Part shown: one piece after another, positions 15,852-38,541 of the stretch | How positions within the stretch are numbered: position 1 is the stretch's first letter | Layout of the letters: each line of letters begins with the position of its first letter | From: Azospirillum baldaniorum | Lineage (GTDB): Bacteria; Pseudomonadota; Alphaproteobacteria; Azospirillales; Azospirillaceae | Assembly: GCF_003119195.2 (NCBI RefSeq) | Contig: NZ_CP022255.1 | Location: forward strand, 248,001-312,000 | Length of the DNA stretch: 64,000 nt | Reading direction: 5' to 3' | The notes under the pieces: generated by a model | Database searches by the model: none | Told to the model about the DNA's origin: nothing | The model's input: only the letters and a program-made list of their open reading frames with translations | Made by a program: the position numbers and the translations under genes

Positions 15852-18209
15852 ATGGACTTTTTCCGACGCTTCTCCTTCCTGGTCTGCGCCCCGGCCTTCG
15901 ACCCCGACGAGTTGGAAGGCGTGCGCGTGCAGCAGATCGTCGCGGAGGTCGAGCGGCTGGGCTTCGAGGTGGTGCGGACGCGTCGGGTGGAGGACGCCGA
16001 GCTGGCCATCCGCACCGACGCCGCGATCGGCTGCATGATCGTCGACTGGGGCAAGCGCGGGTTGGAGGGCAAGCCGGCATCGCTGATCGCCCTGGCGCGC
16101 AAGCGCGGTCTGGAGATGCCGATCATCCTGCTGGTGCGTCGGCAGCGGCTGGAGAACATTCCGGTGGACGTGCTGAACCAGGTGGACGGCTACGTCTTTC
16201 TGGCCGAGGAGACGCCGGAGTTCATCGCCAAGAATCTGGTGAGCCGCCTCAAGCAGTATGCCGAGACGCTGAAGACGCCCTTCTTCGGCGAACTGGTCGA
16301 TTACGCCGAGGAAGGCAACCAGCTGTGGACCTGCCCCGGGCACAACGGCGGCATCTTCTACAGCCGCAGCCCGATCGGCCGGATCTTCGTCGAGCATCTG
16401 GGCGAGGCGGTGTTCCGCGACGACATCGACAATTCGGTGCTGGAGATGGGCGACCTGCTGGTCCACGAGGGACCGGCGCTGAAGGCGCAGAAGGAAGCGG
16501 CGAAGATTTTCGGTGCGGAACGCACCTACTTCGTGCTGAACGGCACCTCGGCCTCGAACAAGATCGTGCTGTCGGCGCTGGTCGCCGAGGACGACCTCGT
16601 GCTGTTCGACCGCAACAACCACAAGGCGGCACACCACGGCGGCCTGTTCCTCGGCGGCGGCATCCCGGTGTTTCTGGAAACCGACCGCAACGCCTATGGC
16701 CTGATCGGTCCCATCGACCACGAGGCATTGGACGAGGAGCGCATCCGCGCGAAGATCCGCGGCAACCCGCTGGTCAAGGACCCCGACGCCTGGAAGCGTG
16801 AACGACCGTTCCGCGCCGCGGTGATCCAGCAGTGCAGCTACGACGGCACCATCTACAGCGCCGAGACGATCCTGGCGAAGATCGGTCACCTCTGCGACTA
16901 CATTCTCTTCGACGAGGCGTGGGCCGGCTTCCTGAAGTTCCACCCGCTGTTCAAGGGCCGCTTCGCCATGGGGCTGGACGGGCTGCACGACGGCCATCCG
17001 GGCATCATCGCCACCCAGTCGACCCACAAGCAGCTGGCCAGCTTCTCGCAAGCCTCGCAGATCCACGTCAAGGACAGCCACATCCGCGGGCAGCGCCGCC
17101 GGGTGGAGCACCGTCGCTTCAACGAGACGTTCCTGCTGCACGCCTCGACCTCGCCCTTCTACCCGCTGTTCGCGTCGCTGGACGTCGGCGCGCAGATGAT
17201 GAAGGGCCGCTCGGGCGAGGTGTTGTGGGACGACACGATCCGGCTGGGCGTGGAATTGCGCAAGAAGATCCGCGCGATCCGCCGCGAGTTCGAGGAGCGC
17301 GAGAGCGCCCCGGCGCGCCGCTGGTTCTTCGACCCCTTCGTGCCCGACCGCGTCTCGTTCGACGGCGCTGAGATCGCGTGGGAGGAGGTGCCGACCGACG
17401 CGCTGGCCTCCGACGTGCGTCATTGGGTGTTCAAACCGGGCGCGCACTGGCACGGTTTCCGCCATGTCGCGGCCGGCTACGCGATGACCGACCCGAACAA
17501 GCTGACGCTGCTCACCCCCGGCTTCGACCGGCGGACCGGGGCCTACGAGGAGCACGGCATCCCCGCTCCGGTGGTGGCGCAGTACCTGCGCGAGAACCGC
17601 ATCGTGCCGGAGAAGAACGACCTGAACTCCATCCTCTTCCTGCTGACGCCGGGCGTGGAATCGAGCAAGGCCGGCACGCTGCTGAGCGCGCTCGTGGCCT
17701 TCAAGAGGCTGCACGACGACAACGCGTTGCTGGAGGACGTCATCCCCGAGTTCGTCGCCCGGCGGCCCGCCCGCTACGCCGGCCGCCGGCTGCGCGACCT
17801 GTGCGCGGAGATGCACGGCTTCTACCGCGAGCGCCGCACCAACGAGCTGCAGCGCCGCATGTTCCGCCCCGATCATCTGCCGGAGATGGTCATGCCGCCG
17901 CGCGAGGCGGTGCGCCGGCTGGTGCGCAACGACGTCGATTACCTGCCCATCGACCGGATCGCCGGGCGGGTTGCCACCACGCTCTTCGTCGTTTATCCGC
18001 CGGGCATCGCCACCATCGTGCCGGGCGAGCGTCTGGACGAGCGCGCCCGGCCGATGATCGAGTATCTCCAGGTCTTCCAAGAGGGCGCCAACCGCTTCCC
18101 CGGCTTCGACAACGAGATCCAGGGCCTCTACCGTGAAACCGAGCCGGACGGTTCGGTGCGCTTCTACACCTACGTTGTGCGGGAGGATGGTGCCGACGCC
18201 CGCCGGTAG
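15852..18209 (+). CDS. Orn/Lys/Arg decarboxylase, large fold type I (biodegradative type)
   Basis: The 785-residue enzyme has the three-part architecture of inducible ornithine/lysine/arginine decarboxylases: an N-terminal response-regulator-like wing domain (about 1-140), the PLP domain with CPGHNGGIFY, the aspartate motif ILFDEAWAGF and the Schiff-base lysine K393 in STHKQLASFSQAS, and the C-terminal domain containing LTPGVESSKAG and VYPPGI. Such enzymes make polyamines or cadaverine/agmatine and consume protons in acid stress. Substrate specificity cannot be set by eye. Length is slightly above the 710-760 usual. No antiporter gene accompanies it, unlike classical acid-resistance systems. 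The start follows GGAGGTCCGGC. Confidence 0.9.
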   Translation: MDFFRRFSFLVCAPAFDPDELEGVRVQQIVAEVERLGFEVVRTRRVEDAELAIRTDAAIGCMIVDWGKRGLEGKPASLIALARKRGLEMPIILLVRRQRLENIPVDVLNQVDGYVFLAEETPEFIAKNLVSRLKQYAETLKTPFFGELVDYAEEGNQLWTCPGHNGGIFYSRSPIGRIFVEHLGEAVFRDDIDNSVLEMGDLLVHEGPALKAQKEAAKIFGAERTYFVLNGTSASNKIVLSALVAEDDLVLFDRNNHKAAHHGGLFLGGGIPVFLETDRNAYGLIGPIDHEALDEERIRAKIRGNPLVKDPDAWKRERPFRAAVIQQCSYDGTIYSAETILAKIGHLCDYILFDEAWAGFLKFHPLFKGRFAMGLDGLHDGHPGIIATQSTHKQLASFSQASQIHVKDSHIRGQRRRVEHRRFNETFLLHASTSPFYPLFASLDVGAQMMKGRSGEVLWDDTIRLGVELRKKIRAIRREFEERESAPARRWFFDPFVPDRVSFDGAEIAWEEVPTDALASDVRHWVFKPGAHWHGFRHVAAGYAMTDPNKLTLLTPGFDRRTGAYEEHGIPAPVVAQYLRENRIVPEKNDLNSILFLLTPGVESSKAGTLLSALVAFKRLHDDNALLEDVIPEFVARRPARYAGRRLRDLCAEMHGFYRERRTNELQRRMFRPDHLPEMVMPPREAVRRLVRNDVDYLPIDRIAGRVATTLFVVYPPGIATIVPGERLDERARPMIEYLQVFQEGANRFPGFDNEIQGLYRETEPDGSVRFYTYVVREDGADARR

Positions 18210-18449
18210 CAGTGGGCCGGGCGGCCCCGCCGAGTGGGACGGAAGGCGAAGCCGCACCGTCGGAAGACCGGGCGGAGTTCGATCCGGTGCCCGTCGGCCG
18301 GCGATCCGGTTTGCGCCAAGGCGCCCAGTCGCATGGCATCGGGCCAGGAGTCTCGACGCTCCGCCGGAGGTCTCGACGTTCGGTGGGTGCGCAGGGCCGC
18401 GCGAAGGCCGCTGTTCCGCGTCCGGAACAGCCTGTTGACGGAGTTGCGC

Positions 18450-19367
18450 TCAGCGCATCTCCACCAGAAGACGCCGCAGCCAGATGCCGGAAAGGTCGGC
18501 CTCCGTGCGGCGGTGCCAGACCAGCGAATAGTTGAAATGCGGGATCAGGAACGGCAGTGGGAAGGACAACAGCCCTTGCGACAGGGCGATCGATTCCAGC
18601 AGGGACGGCAGGGTCGCCACCATCCTCGTCCCCACGATGGCGGTGATGTTGCTCATGAAGCTGGGGGAGCGCAGGGCGATGGTCCGGTGACGTCCGATGC
18701 CCTTCAAGAACACGTCGATCGGGCTCGAACCGGAGGCGCGGAACTGGGCGATGGCGTGTGGATAGCGCAAATAATCGTCAAGGGAAATGCCCTGATCGAT
18801 CAGCTCCATCAAAGGGTGGTCGGTGCTACAGAACCCCACGAAGCTGTCATGGAACAGGAACTGGGACAGATAAGGCGACTCCGGCGGCTGGAGCCCCCAG
18901 AAGGTGCAGTCGAGTTCGCCGCCGGCAAGTTGGTTCAGGGTGTTTTCCCCGACGTTGATCAGTTCCAACGTCACGTTGGGAGCGATCTGCTGAAGCTTCC
19001 GGGTGAGCCTGGGCACGATGGTCAGGGCGGCGAAGTCGCTGATGCCGATCCGGAAATGCCGGTTCTCCTCAACCGCGTCCGCTCCGTTGGTGTTCATCAG
19101 AACACGGACGGATTGGAGGATTCCCGCCACCGGGCCAATCATTGATTGCGCCCGCTCCGTCGGCACCAGCCGGTTGCGGGCGCGGACGAACAGCGGGTCG
19201 TCCATCAGGACCCGGAGCCGGTTCAACGCATGACTGACCGCCGGCTGGCTCAGCGCCAGTTGCGGAGCGGCATCCTTCACTGAGCCCGTGCGCGCGATCG
19301 CGTCGAAAACCACCAGCAAATTCAAGTCGATGCGGTTCAAATTCATGGCGTGAATTCCAGACTTCAT
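18450..19367 (-). CDS. LysR-family transcriptional regulator
   Basis: The 305-residue protein has the LysR helix-turn-helix (GSVKDAAPQLALSQPAVSHA) and a NodD/LinR-like effector domain. An internal ATG at 19346 gives the more typical N terminus (NLNRIDLNLLVVFDAI) and may be the true start. It diverges from the giant adhesin gene across only 77 bp, so it is a candidate regulator of adhesin expression. The 240 bp between its 3' end and the decarboxylase show no gene. Confidence 0.9.
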   Translation of the reverse strand: MKSGIHAMNLNRIDLNLLVVFDAIARTGSVKDAAPQLALSQPAVSHALNRLRVLMDDPLFVRARNRLVPTERAQSMIGPVAGILQSVRVLMNTNGADAVEENRHFRIGISDFAALTIVPRLTRKLQQIAPNVTLELINVGENTLNQLAGGELDCTFWGLQPPESPYLSQFLFHDSFVGFCSTDHPLMELIDQGISLDDYLRYPHAIAQFRASGSSPIDVFLKGIGRHRTIALRSPSFMSNITAIVGTRMVATLPSLLESIALSQGLLSFPLPFLIPHFNYSLVWHRRTEADLSGIWLRRLLVEMR

Positions 19368-19444
19368 AACCCTGCATTTTACTAAAGCAACTTGTGTGTG
19401 TATAGGCCGAAAGGAGGTCTCAAAGCGCCTAACCCCTTCGAGGA

Positions 19445-33643
<14,199 letters not shown>

Positions 33644-33664
33644 GCGGGCACAAAAGCCGGCCGG

Positions 33665-33706
33665 AACGGCGGGTGCCGGGGCCTTCGGGCTCCGCCACCC
33701 GCCGTT
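33665..33706 (+). terminator. Hairpin terminator after the adhesin gene
   Basis: Perfect 11-bp arms AACGGCGGGTG (33665-33675) and CACCCGCCGTT (33696-33706) enclose a 20-base loop, 21 bp after the adhesin stop. There is no clear T-run, so it is an imperfect intrinsic terminator. Confidence 0.65.
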
Positions 33707-33953
33707 GTGCGCTCTTTGGGGCCTGCCACAGTGCCGCAGCATTCTCGTTTCCCTCGGCAAGGAGGGCTTCGAGATATTCACGACGCGGGGCGAGAATGCC
33801 AAGCCCGGCCGCCCGACTCCTTGCACCGATGCTCCGCCACGATCCTTTTCCGGAGAACCAGCGCCGGCGCATGCATCGCTCCCAGATCGCCGTTCCCGCC
33901 GGCCTTTCCGGAGGCCATGCGGGATGATGCACGCCGCCATGCGGCGCTGTGTA
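33707..33953. other. Intergenic, no gene recognised
   Basis: Between the adhesin terminator and the epimerase-like gene several short frames exist on both strands, but none has a ribosome site plus recognisable domain. I see nothing further. Confidence 0.4.
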
Positions 33954-34763
33954 TCATATCAGCCCTTCCTGATGGGCTTGGTAGACGCTTCTCACGGTGG
34001 GTCGGAAGCCGAGCGCGCGCGCCAGCGAACCGTCGACATGGAGATACCATGGATGAGAGAGAGGGTCGGAATTCGCCGCCATTCCCGTGTCCAGCACACC
34101 CGCAAGCTCGAAGACGGACAGAGGGGCGTCGTCGGTGACATTCACGACGCGCCGGTCGAACACCCCATCCAGCGCGAGTTTCACGGCGGTGGCGATGTCG
34201 CGGTGGTGGATCGTGCTCATCCGTTGGGCCGGATGCCAGCTGCCGACATGGTCGGGAAGCGATTCGAGATGCCCGTCGCCATCGCCGTACACGAACGGGA
34301 AGCGGATGACGGACCAGTTCAGCCCGCTTTCGCGCAGGTCCTTTTCCGCGGCCACCTTGCTCGCCGGATAGGGATGCTTGGGATCGACAACATCGTCCTC
34401 GCGGCCGGGATGCGGGCTGTCCATGTTGTAGACATGGCTGGTGCTCGCCATGATGAAGCGGGCATCCGGGGCGTTCGCTTTCACCGCAGCGATCAGATTC
34501 CGGGTGCCGTCGCGATTGCTTTTCCAAATGAGGTCGGTGTCCTGGCTGCGGAAGACCGCCGCCAGATGCACGATCGCCGAAACGCCCCGGACAGCGTCCG
34601 AAAGCGTCGAGGGGTCGAGGAGGTCGCCGGTCGCGGCGGTTGCTCCCCCAGGGCAGGGTTTTCCGGCCCGCAGCAGTGCCCGGCAGGCAAAGCCGGCGTC
34701 GATCAGCCGCGGGACCAGCCGTTCACCGACAAGGCCGGTGGCTCCGGTTATCAGCACCGTCAT
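33954..34763 (-). CDS. NAD(P)-dependent epimerase/dehydratase-family protein
   Basis: The 269-residue extended SDR begins VLITGATGLVGERLVPRLID, has GDLLDPSTL and IVHLAAVFRSQ, and a catalytic YPASK motif. It lacks the long C-terminal domain of full sugar epimerases, so it resembles atypical NAD(P)H-binding reductases. ATG 34763 is chosen because the Rossmann motif starts there, only 4 bp after the marR stop; a longer frame upstream overlaps marR. It is probably translated with, and repressed by, the MarR protein. Confidence 0.87.
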   Translation of the reverse strand: MTVLITGATGLVGERLVPRLIDAGFACRALLRAGKPCPGGATAATGDLLDPSTLSDAVRGVSAIVHLAAVFRSQDTDLIWKSNRDGTRNLIAAVKANAPDARFIMASTSHVYNMDSPHPGREDDVVDPKHPYPASKVAAEKDLRESGLNWSVIRFPFVYGDGDGHLESLPDHVGSWHPAQRMSTIHHRDIATAVKLALDGVFDRRVVNVTDDAPLSVFELAGVLDTGMAANSDPLSHPWYLHVDGSLARALGFRPTVRSVYQAHQEGLI

Positions 34764-34767
34764 TGGC

Positions 34768-35217
34768 TCATTCCTTTCGCAACAGATTTTGCAGCCGCTC
34801 GGTGGCCAATTGCAGGACACGGACCGTCGTCGCCAGATCGGCCTCGTTGATGCCGCCGAACGCTGCGTCGTGAATGAAGGAAAGATCGGGGAGGTCGCGC
34901 CACAGGGCCTCGCCCGCGGTGGTCAGCGTCAGAAGACGCTGGCGCTGGTCCTCCCCGCTCGAGGTCTGCTCGACCAGATTCTTGCGGACGAGCGTGGTGA
35001 CGATCCCGCTCAGCGTCGCGCGTTCCAGTTCAAGCGCTCGTCCAAGATCGCGTTGGACGGTCGGGCCGAAGTTGGCCAGATGCCAGAGAACATACCACTG
35101 CGTCGATCCCAGATCGTAAGGCCGCAGGGTCGCGTCCATAAGGGCGCGGCCCGCGAAATAGCATCGCTTCGCCCATCCCCCCACGGCCGGATGACCGGCG
35201 TCGCTCCGCTCCGGCAT
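34768..35217 (-). CDS. MarR-family transcriptional regulator
   Basis: The 149-residue winged-helix regulator has QRDLGRALELERATLSGIVT (recognition region), LVRKNLVEQTSSGEDQRQ and the LTLTTAGEALW wing. ATG 35217 is preferred over an upstream codon at 35265 that would place the start inside the operator. The gene heads a two-gene minus-strand operon with the epimerase-like gene and is preceded by a near-perfect 16-bp-arm palindrome overlapping the promoter. Confidence 0.9.
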   Translation of the reverse strand: MPERSDAGHPAVGGWAKRCYFAGRALMDATLRPYDLGSTQWYVLWHLANFGPTVQRDLGRALELERATLSGIVTTLVRKNLVEQTSSGEDQRQRLLTLTTAGEALWRDLPDLSFIHDAAFGGINEADLATTVRVLQLATERLQNLLRKE

Positions 35218-35238
35218 GATGCCAACCCTCCCTACAAT

Positions 35239-35285
35239 TCGTTCGCTACCTTGCGATATTTGCAAGGTAGCGAACGATTGTCAAG
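35239..35285 (-). promoter_or_regulatory. MarR promoter with 16-bp-arm inverted-repeat operator
   Basis: Arms of 16 bp, at 35239-35254 and 35262-35277, are perfectly complementary around a 7-base spacer (core GTTCGCTACCTTGC / GCAAGGTAGCGAAC). On the minus strand TTGACA at 35285-35280 is followed after 17 bp by AAATAT, so the operator covers the spacer and -10 of a sigma-70-like promoter. Autorepression by the MarR protein is strongly suggested. The -35 overlaps the stop region of the upstream LysR gene. Confidence 0.8.
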
Positions 35286-36201
35286 CGGTGGTGCCTCGCG
35301 TTCCTCGTTCCCGGTCCGTGTCTTTCAGCAGGTCGATGAAGGCACGAAGCGGCGATGGCACGTGCCGATTGCGCGGGTAGTAGAGCGCGAGACCGGGAAC
35401 CGGTGGGCACCAGTCCTCCAGAAGGGTGACCAGCCGCCCCGCTTGCAGACGGGACCGCGCGAAGTGTTCCGGCACATAGGCGATGCCGCGTCCGGCGGCG
35501 GCGGCCTCGACCAGGAGATCGTTGTCGTCCAGGGTGAGGGTGCCCGGGACGTCGACCGCAACTTCGGCGCCGCGTCTGGAGAACTCCCACCGGTAGCGTT
35601 TTCCGCTGGGCAGGCGCTGGCGGATGCAGGAATGGGCGTGCAGATCGTCGGGCGTGTCGGGGGGCTCGCGGCCCTGGAGATAGGATGGAGCGGCCACCGC
35701 GATGAAGCGGACCACGCCGCCGAAGCTCACCGCGACCATGTCCTGCGGGACGGCCTCCAGAAGGCGCACGCCGGCGTCGAATCCCTGTTCGACGATGTCG
35801 ACCAGCCGGCCTTCCGAGACGAGATCGAGTTCGACCCCGGGGTACAGTTCAAGAAATCTCGGAACGACGTCCCGGAGAAGGATGCGGGCGCCGCTCTTGT
35901 TCGCGTTGATCCGCAGTTCTCCGCTGGGCGTCCCGCGCGCCTCGGACAGCGTGTCGAGCGCCTGGTCGAGGTCCTGAAGGAGCGGATCGAGCCGCGCGAG
36001 CAACCGGGCGCCCGCCTGGGTCGGCGACACGCTGCGCGTCGTGCGGTTCAACAGGCGGATGCCCAGCTTGCCTTCCAGCCCGATGATCGCGTGGCTGAGC
36101 GCCGAACGCGACACGCCCATCGCATCGGCGGCCTTGCGGAAACTGCGGTGGCTGGCAACCGCGGCAAAGGCCGCCAGATCGTTCAGGCTGGGACGCGCCA
36201 T
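35281..36201 (-). CDS. LysR-family transcriptional regulator
   Basis: The 306-residue protein has a standard LysR HTH (SFRKAADAMGVSRSALSHAI) and the CrgA/PA-type effector domain with GELRINANKSGARILLRDVV. It diverges from the SDR gene at 36299 across 97 bp, the usual layout for a LysR protein controlling an oxidoreductase. Its stop lies inside the promoter of the following marR gene. Confidence 0.92.
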   Translation of the reverse strand: MARPSLNDLAAFAAVASHRSFRKAADAMGVSRSALSHAIIGLEGKLGIRLLNRTTRSVSPTQAGARLLARLDPLLQDLDQALDTLSEARGTPSGELRINANKSGARILLRDVVPRFLELYPGVELDLVSEGRLVDIVEQGFDAGVRLLEAVPQDMVAVSFGGVVRFIAVAAPSYLQGREPPDTPDDLHAHSCIRQRLPSGKRYRWEFSRRGAEVAVDVPGTLTLDDNDLLVEAAAAGRGIAYVPEHFARSRLQAGRLVTLLEDWCPPVPGLALYYPRNRHVPSPLRAFIDLLKDTDRERGTRGTTA

Positions 36202-36298
36202 TCGTCGAAATTCCTCACCAACCTATCTCACCATGGCGATCTTATCGCACCAATGGACCCGATCCACATGGGAGAAGAACGGAAGAGGAGGAATCCGC

Positions 36299-37132
36299 AT
36301 GTCGAAAACATGGTTCATCACCGGCGCGTCGTCGGGCCTTGGCCTTGACATGGCGCGGCAGTTGCTCGCCCGGAACGACCGGGTGCTCGCCACGACGCGC
36401 CGCCCGGAAACGCTGGCCGACCTGCAGCGGCAGCATGGTGGTCGCCTTGAGGTCGTTCCGCTCGATCTCACGGACCCGGCCGGCGTTGAAACGGCCATCA
36501 GCAGCGCCTTTCAACGGCACGACCGGATCGACGTGGTCGTCAGCAACGCCGGCTACGGCCTGTTCGGCGCGGCCGAGGAACTCACGGAGACGCAGATCGA
36601 CCGGCAGATCGCCACCAACCTCACCGGCTCCATCCACCTGATCCGCGCCGCGTTGCCCCATCTTCGGCGGCAGGGAGGGGGACGCATCGTGCAGGTGTCC
36701 TCCGAGGGCGGGCAAATCGCCTATGCCGGCTTCAGCCTCTATCACGCCACCAAATGGGGCATCGAAGGGTTCATTGAGGCCGTCGCGCAGGAGGTGGCGC
36801 CCTTCGGCATCACCTTCATCATCGCGGAGCCCGGCCCGACGGACACGGGCTTCGCGGCCAACCTCGTCCGCGCCGACGCGATGACGGTCTACGAGGAGAC
36901 CCCCGTCGGCGCCCTGCGGCGCGCGATCGGCGACGGCAGTTTCGTGCTGAAGGGGGATGCGGCGCGAACCGTGGCGGCGATCATCGCCGCGGCCGACAGC
37001 CCGACGCCGCCTCTCCGCCTGACGCTCGGCAGCACCGCCCATGCCTCGATCACGCAAGCCCTGGCGGCCCGCTTGGCGGTTCTTGAGACGCAGCGGGATG
37101 TGGCGCATTCCGCCGACCGTCCGGATCTCTGA
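36299..37132 (+). CDS. Short-chain dehydrogenase/reductase
   Basis: The 277-residue classical SDR has FITGASSGLGLDMARQLL, VSNAGYGLFGAAEE, catalytic serine in VSSEGGQ and YHATKWGIEGF. The C-terminal extension without the usual DGG tail is typical of the subgroup often annotated as oxidoreductases acting on carbonyls or retinol-like substrates. ATG 36299 follows AAGAGGAGGAATCCGC. It is divergent from a LysR gene and followed 53 bp later by a secreted lipocalin-like gene. Confidence 0.92.
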   Translation: MSKTWFITGASSGLGLDMARQLLARNDRVLATTRRPETLADLQRQHGGRLEVVPLDLTDPAGVETAISSAFQRHDRIDVVVSNAGYGLFGAAEELTETQIDRQIATNLTGSIHLIRAALPHLRRQGGGRIVQVSSEGGQIAYAGFSLYHATKWGIEGFIEAVAQEVAPFGITFIIAEPGPTDTGFAANLVRADAMTVYEETPVGALRRAIGDGSFVLKGDAARTVAAIIAAADSPTPPLRLTLGSTAHASITQALAARLAVLETQRDVAHSADRPDL

Positions 37133-37185
37133 CCGGCGGCGACACGCAAAGACGGCACACATCATCATTCGTGAAGGACAGGACC

Positions 37186-37683
37186 ATGCCCATCCGATCC
37201 GCAACCGTCGCTCTCGCCATCGGTCTCGCCTCCGCTCCGGTCTTCGCGCAAACGGCGGGAGAAAACCAGGTGCTGGGCACCTGGAGGATGGTGTCGGCGA
37301 CGATCGACCCGGACGGTCAAAACATCCCGGCCTATGGAGCAAGGCCCAACGGCCTGCTCGTCTTCACGCCGGACATGCGTTTCGTGGAGGTTCTGACCGA
37401 TGCCGACACCCCGCGTTTCGCCTCGGATGTCCGTGGCGAAGGAACCGACGACGAAAACCGCATGGCGATGACCCGCGGCATCGGTTTCTTCGGGACCTAT
37501 ACCGTTGATGAGAAAGGCGAATTCAGCGGAAATCACGTCGAGGGGGCGACATTTCCGAACTGGGTTGGCAGCACCCGCACCCGGGAACAGCTCAAACTCA
37601 TCGTGGTCGGGGACCGCATGACCGAACATTTCCAACGGCCGGAAGGCACGCGCATCCAAATCGAGTGGACACGCGTCCAGTGA
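37186..37683 (+). CDS. Secreted lipocalin-like domain protein
   Basis: The 165-residue protein has a Sec signal (MPIRSATVALAIGLASAPVF, cleavage about residue 22) and a lipocalin-like domain: LGTWRMVSATIDPDGQ, PNGLLVFTPDMRFVEV, GFFGTYTVDEKGEF. Family members are small beta-barrels of unknown ligand, often beside oxidoreductases. ATG 37186 after AAGGACAGGACC gives the clean signal peptide; a GTG at 37171 does not. Confidence 0.83.
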   Translation: MPIRSATVALAIGLASAPVFAQTAGENQVLGTWRMVSATIDPDGQNIPAYGARPNGLLVFTPDMRFVEVLTDADTPRFASDVRGEGTDDENRMAMTRGIGFFGTYTVDEKGEFSGNHVEGATFPNWVGSTRTREQLKLIVVGDRMTEHFQRPEGTRIQIEWTRVQ

Positions 37684-37917
37684 CGCCATCGAGGTGAGCC
37701 GCCTGAATGGCGCCGCCTGAATTGCCGCGTGGGCACCCGTCGGCATGGCCCGCCTCGCCCGCCCCGTCTGATTGCAAAGGACAGCTTACCAGTCCGGTCA
37801 GGATGAGGCGGCTTATTCTTCCGGCCATCGCGAACCACTCTCAATGACCTGCGATCCCAAGGCGCCCGTCCGGCCACGGCTGGCGGCCAACATGGTGCAA
37901 TCATCGAGGGAGTTCCA

Positions 37918-38538
37918 ATGCCGGACCCGCAAGACAGGCAACCTTTCGACCTCACCCGCCGGCAGGTTCTGGAGGCCGGGACCATCGTCTCGTTGACCGG
38001 CGCGATGCTGCCCACCGCCGCGCTCGCTCAGCACGCCGGTCCGCAACCTTCACCGGAGAACGGCATGACGGTCCATCTGTCCTTCCGCGTCAACGGCCGC
38101 CCGACAGCGTTGGACGTCGATGCCCGGGCGTCCCTGCTGGACCTGCTGCGCGAGCGGCTGGGCCTCGTCGGCGCGAAGAAGGGCTGCGACCACGGTCAAT
38201 GCGGCGCCTGCACGGTCCATCTGGACGGCCGCCGGGTCGCCTCCTGCCTGACGATGGCCGCCAAGGCCGATGGCCGCGACGTGACCACCATCGAAGGCAT
38301 CGCCGGGGCGAACGGTCTTCATCCCATGCAGCAGGCCTTCATCGATCACGACGCCCTGCAATGCGGATACTGCACGCCCGGCCAGATCATGGCCGCGATC
38401 GCCTGCGTCAAGGAGGGGCACGCGTCGACGCCGGAGCAGATCAAGGAATACATGAGCGGAAACATCTGCCGCTGCGGCGCCTACGTCGGCATCGTCGCGG
38501 CGATCGAACAGGCCGTTCCCCAGATCGAGAGGAGCTGA
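37918..38538 (+). CDS. paoA: Aldehyde oxidoreductase [2Fe-2S] subunit, Tat-exported
   Basis: The 206-residue protein has a Tat signal (LTRRQVLEAG at 12-21, hydrophobic run ending ALAQ) and the two [2Fe-2S] domains of xanthine-oxidase-family small subunits: C90, C95, C98 and C110 for the plant-ferredoxin-type cluster and C149, C152, C184 and C186 for the second. It carries electrons between the molybdenum and FAD subunits of a periplasmic PaoABC-type aldehyde oxidoreductase. The next two genes complete the complex with 3-bp spacing. Confidence 0.92.
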   Translation: MPDPQDRQPFDLTRRQVLEAGTIVSLTGAMLPTAALAQHAGPQPSPENGMTVHLSFRVNGRPTALDVDARASLLDLLRERLGLVGAKKGCDHGQCGACTVHLDGRRVASCLTMAAKADGRDVTTIEGIAGANGLHPMQQAFIDHDALQCGYCTPGQIMAAIACVKEGHASTPEQIKEYMSGNICRCGAYVGIVAAIEQAVPQIERS

Positions 38539-38541
38539 GCC

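Noticed and set aside
18213..18232. GGGCC/GGCCC hairpin after the decarboxylase as a terminator
   Set aside because: The stem is only five base pairs and there is no T-run; in DNA this GC-rich such pairs are common by chance.
14712..18257. A 1,181-residue minus-strand open frame
   Set aside because: It is antisense to the SDR, GNAT and decarboxylase genes, shows no domain, and has the Arg/Gln/Asp bias of a shadow frame.
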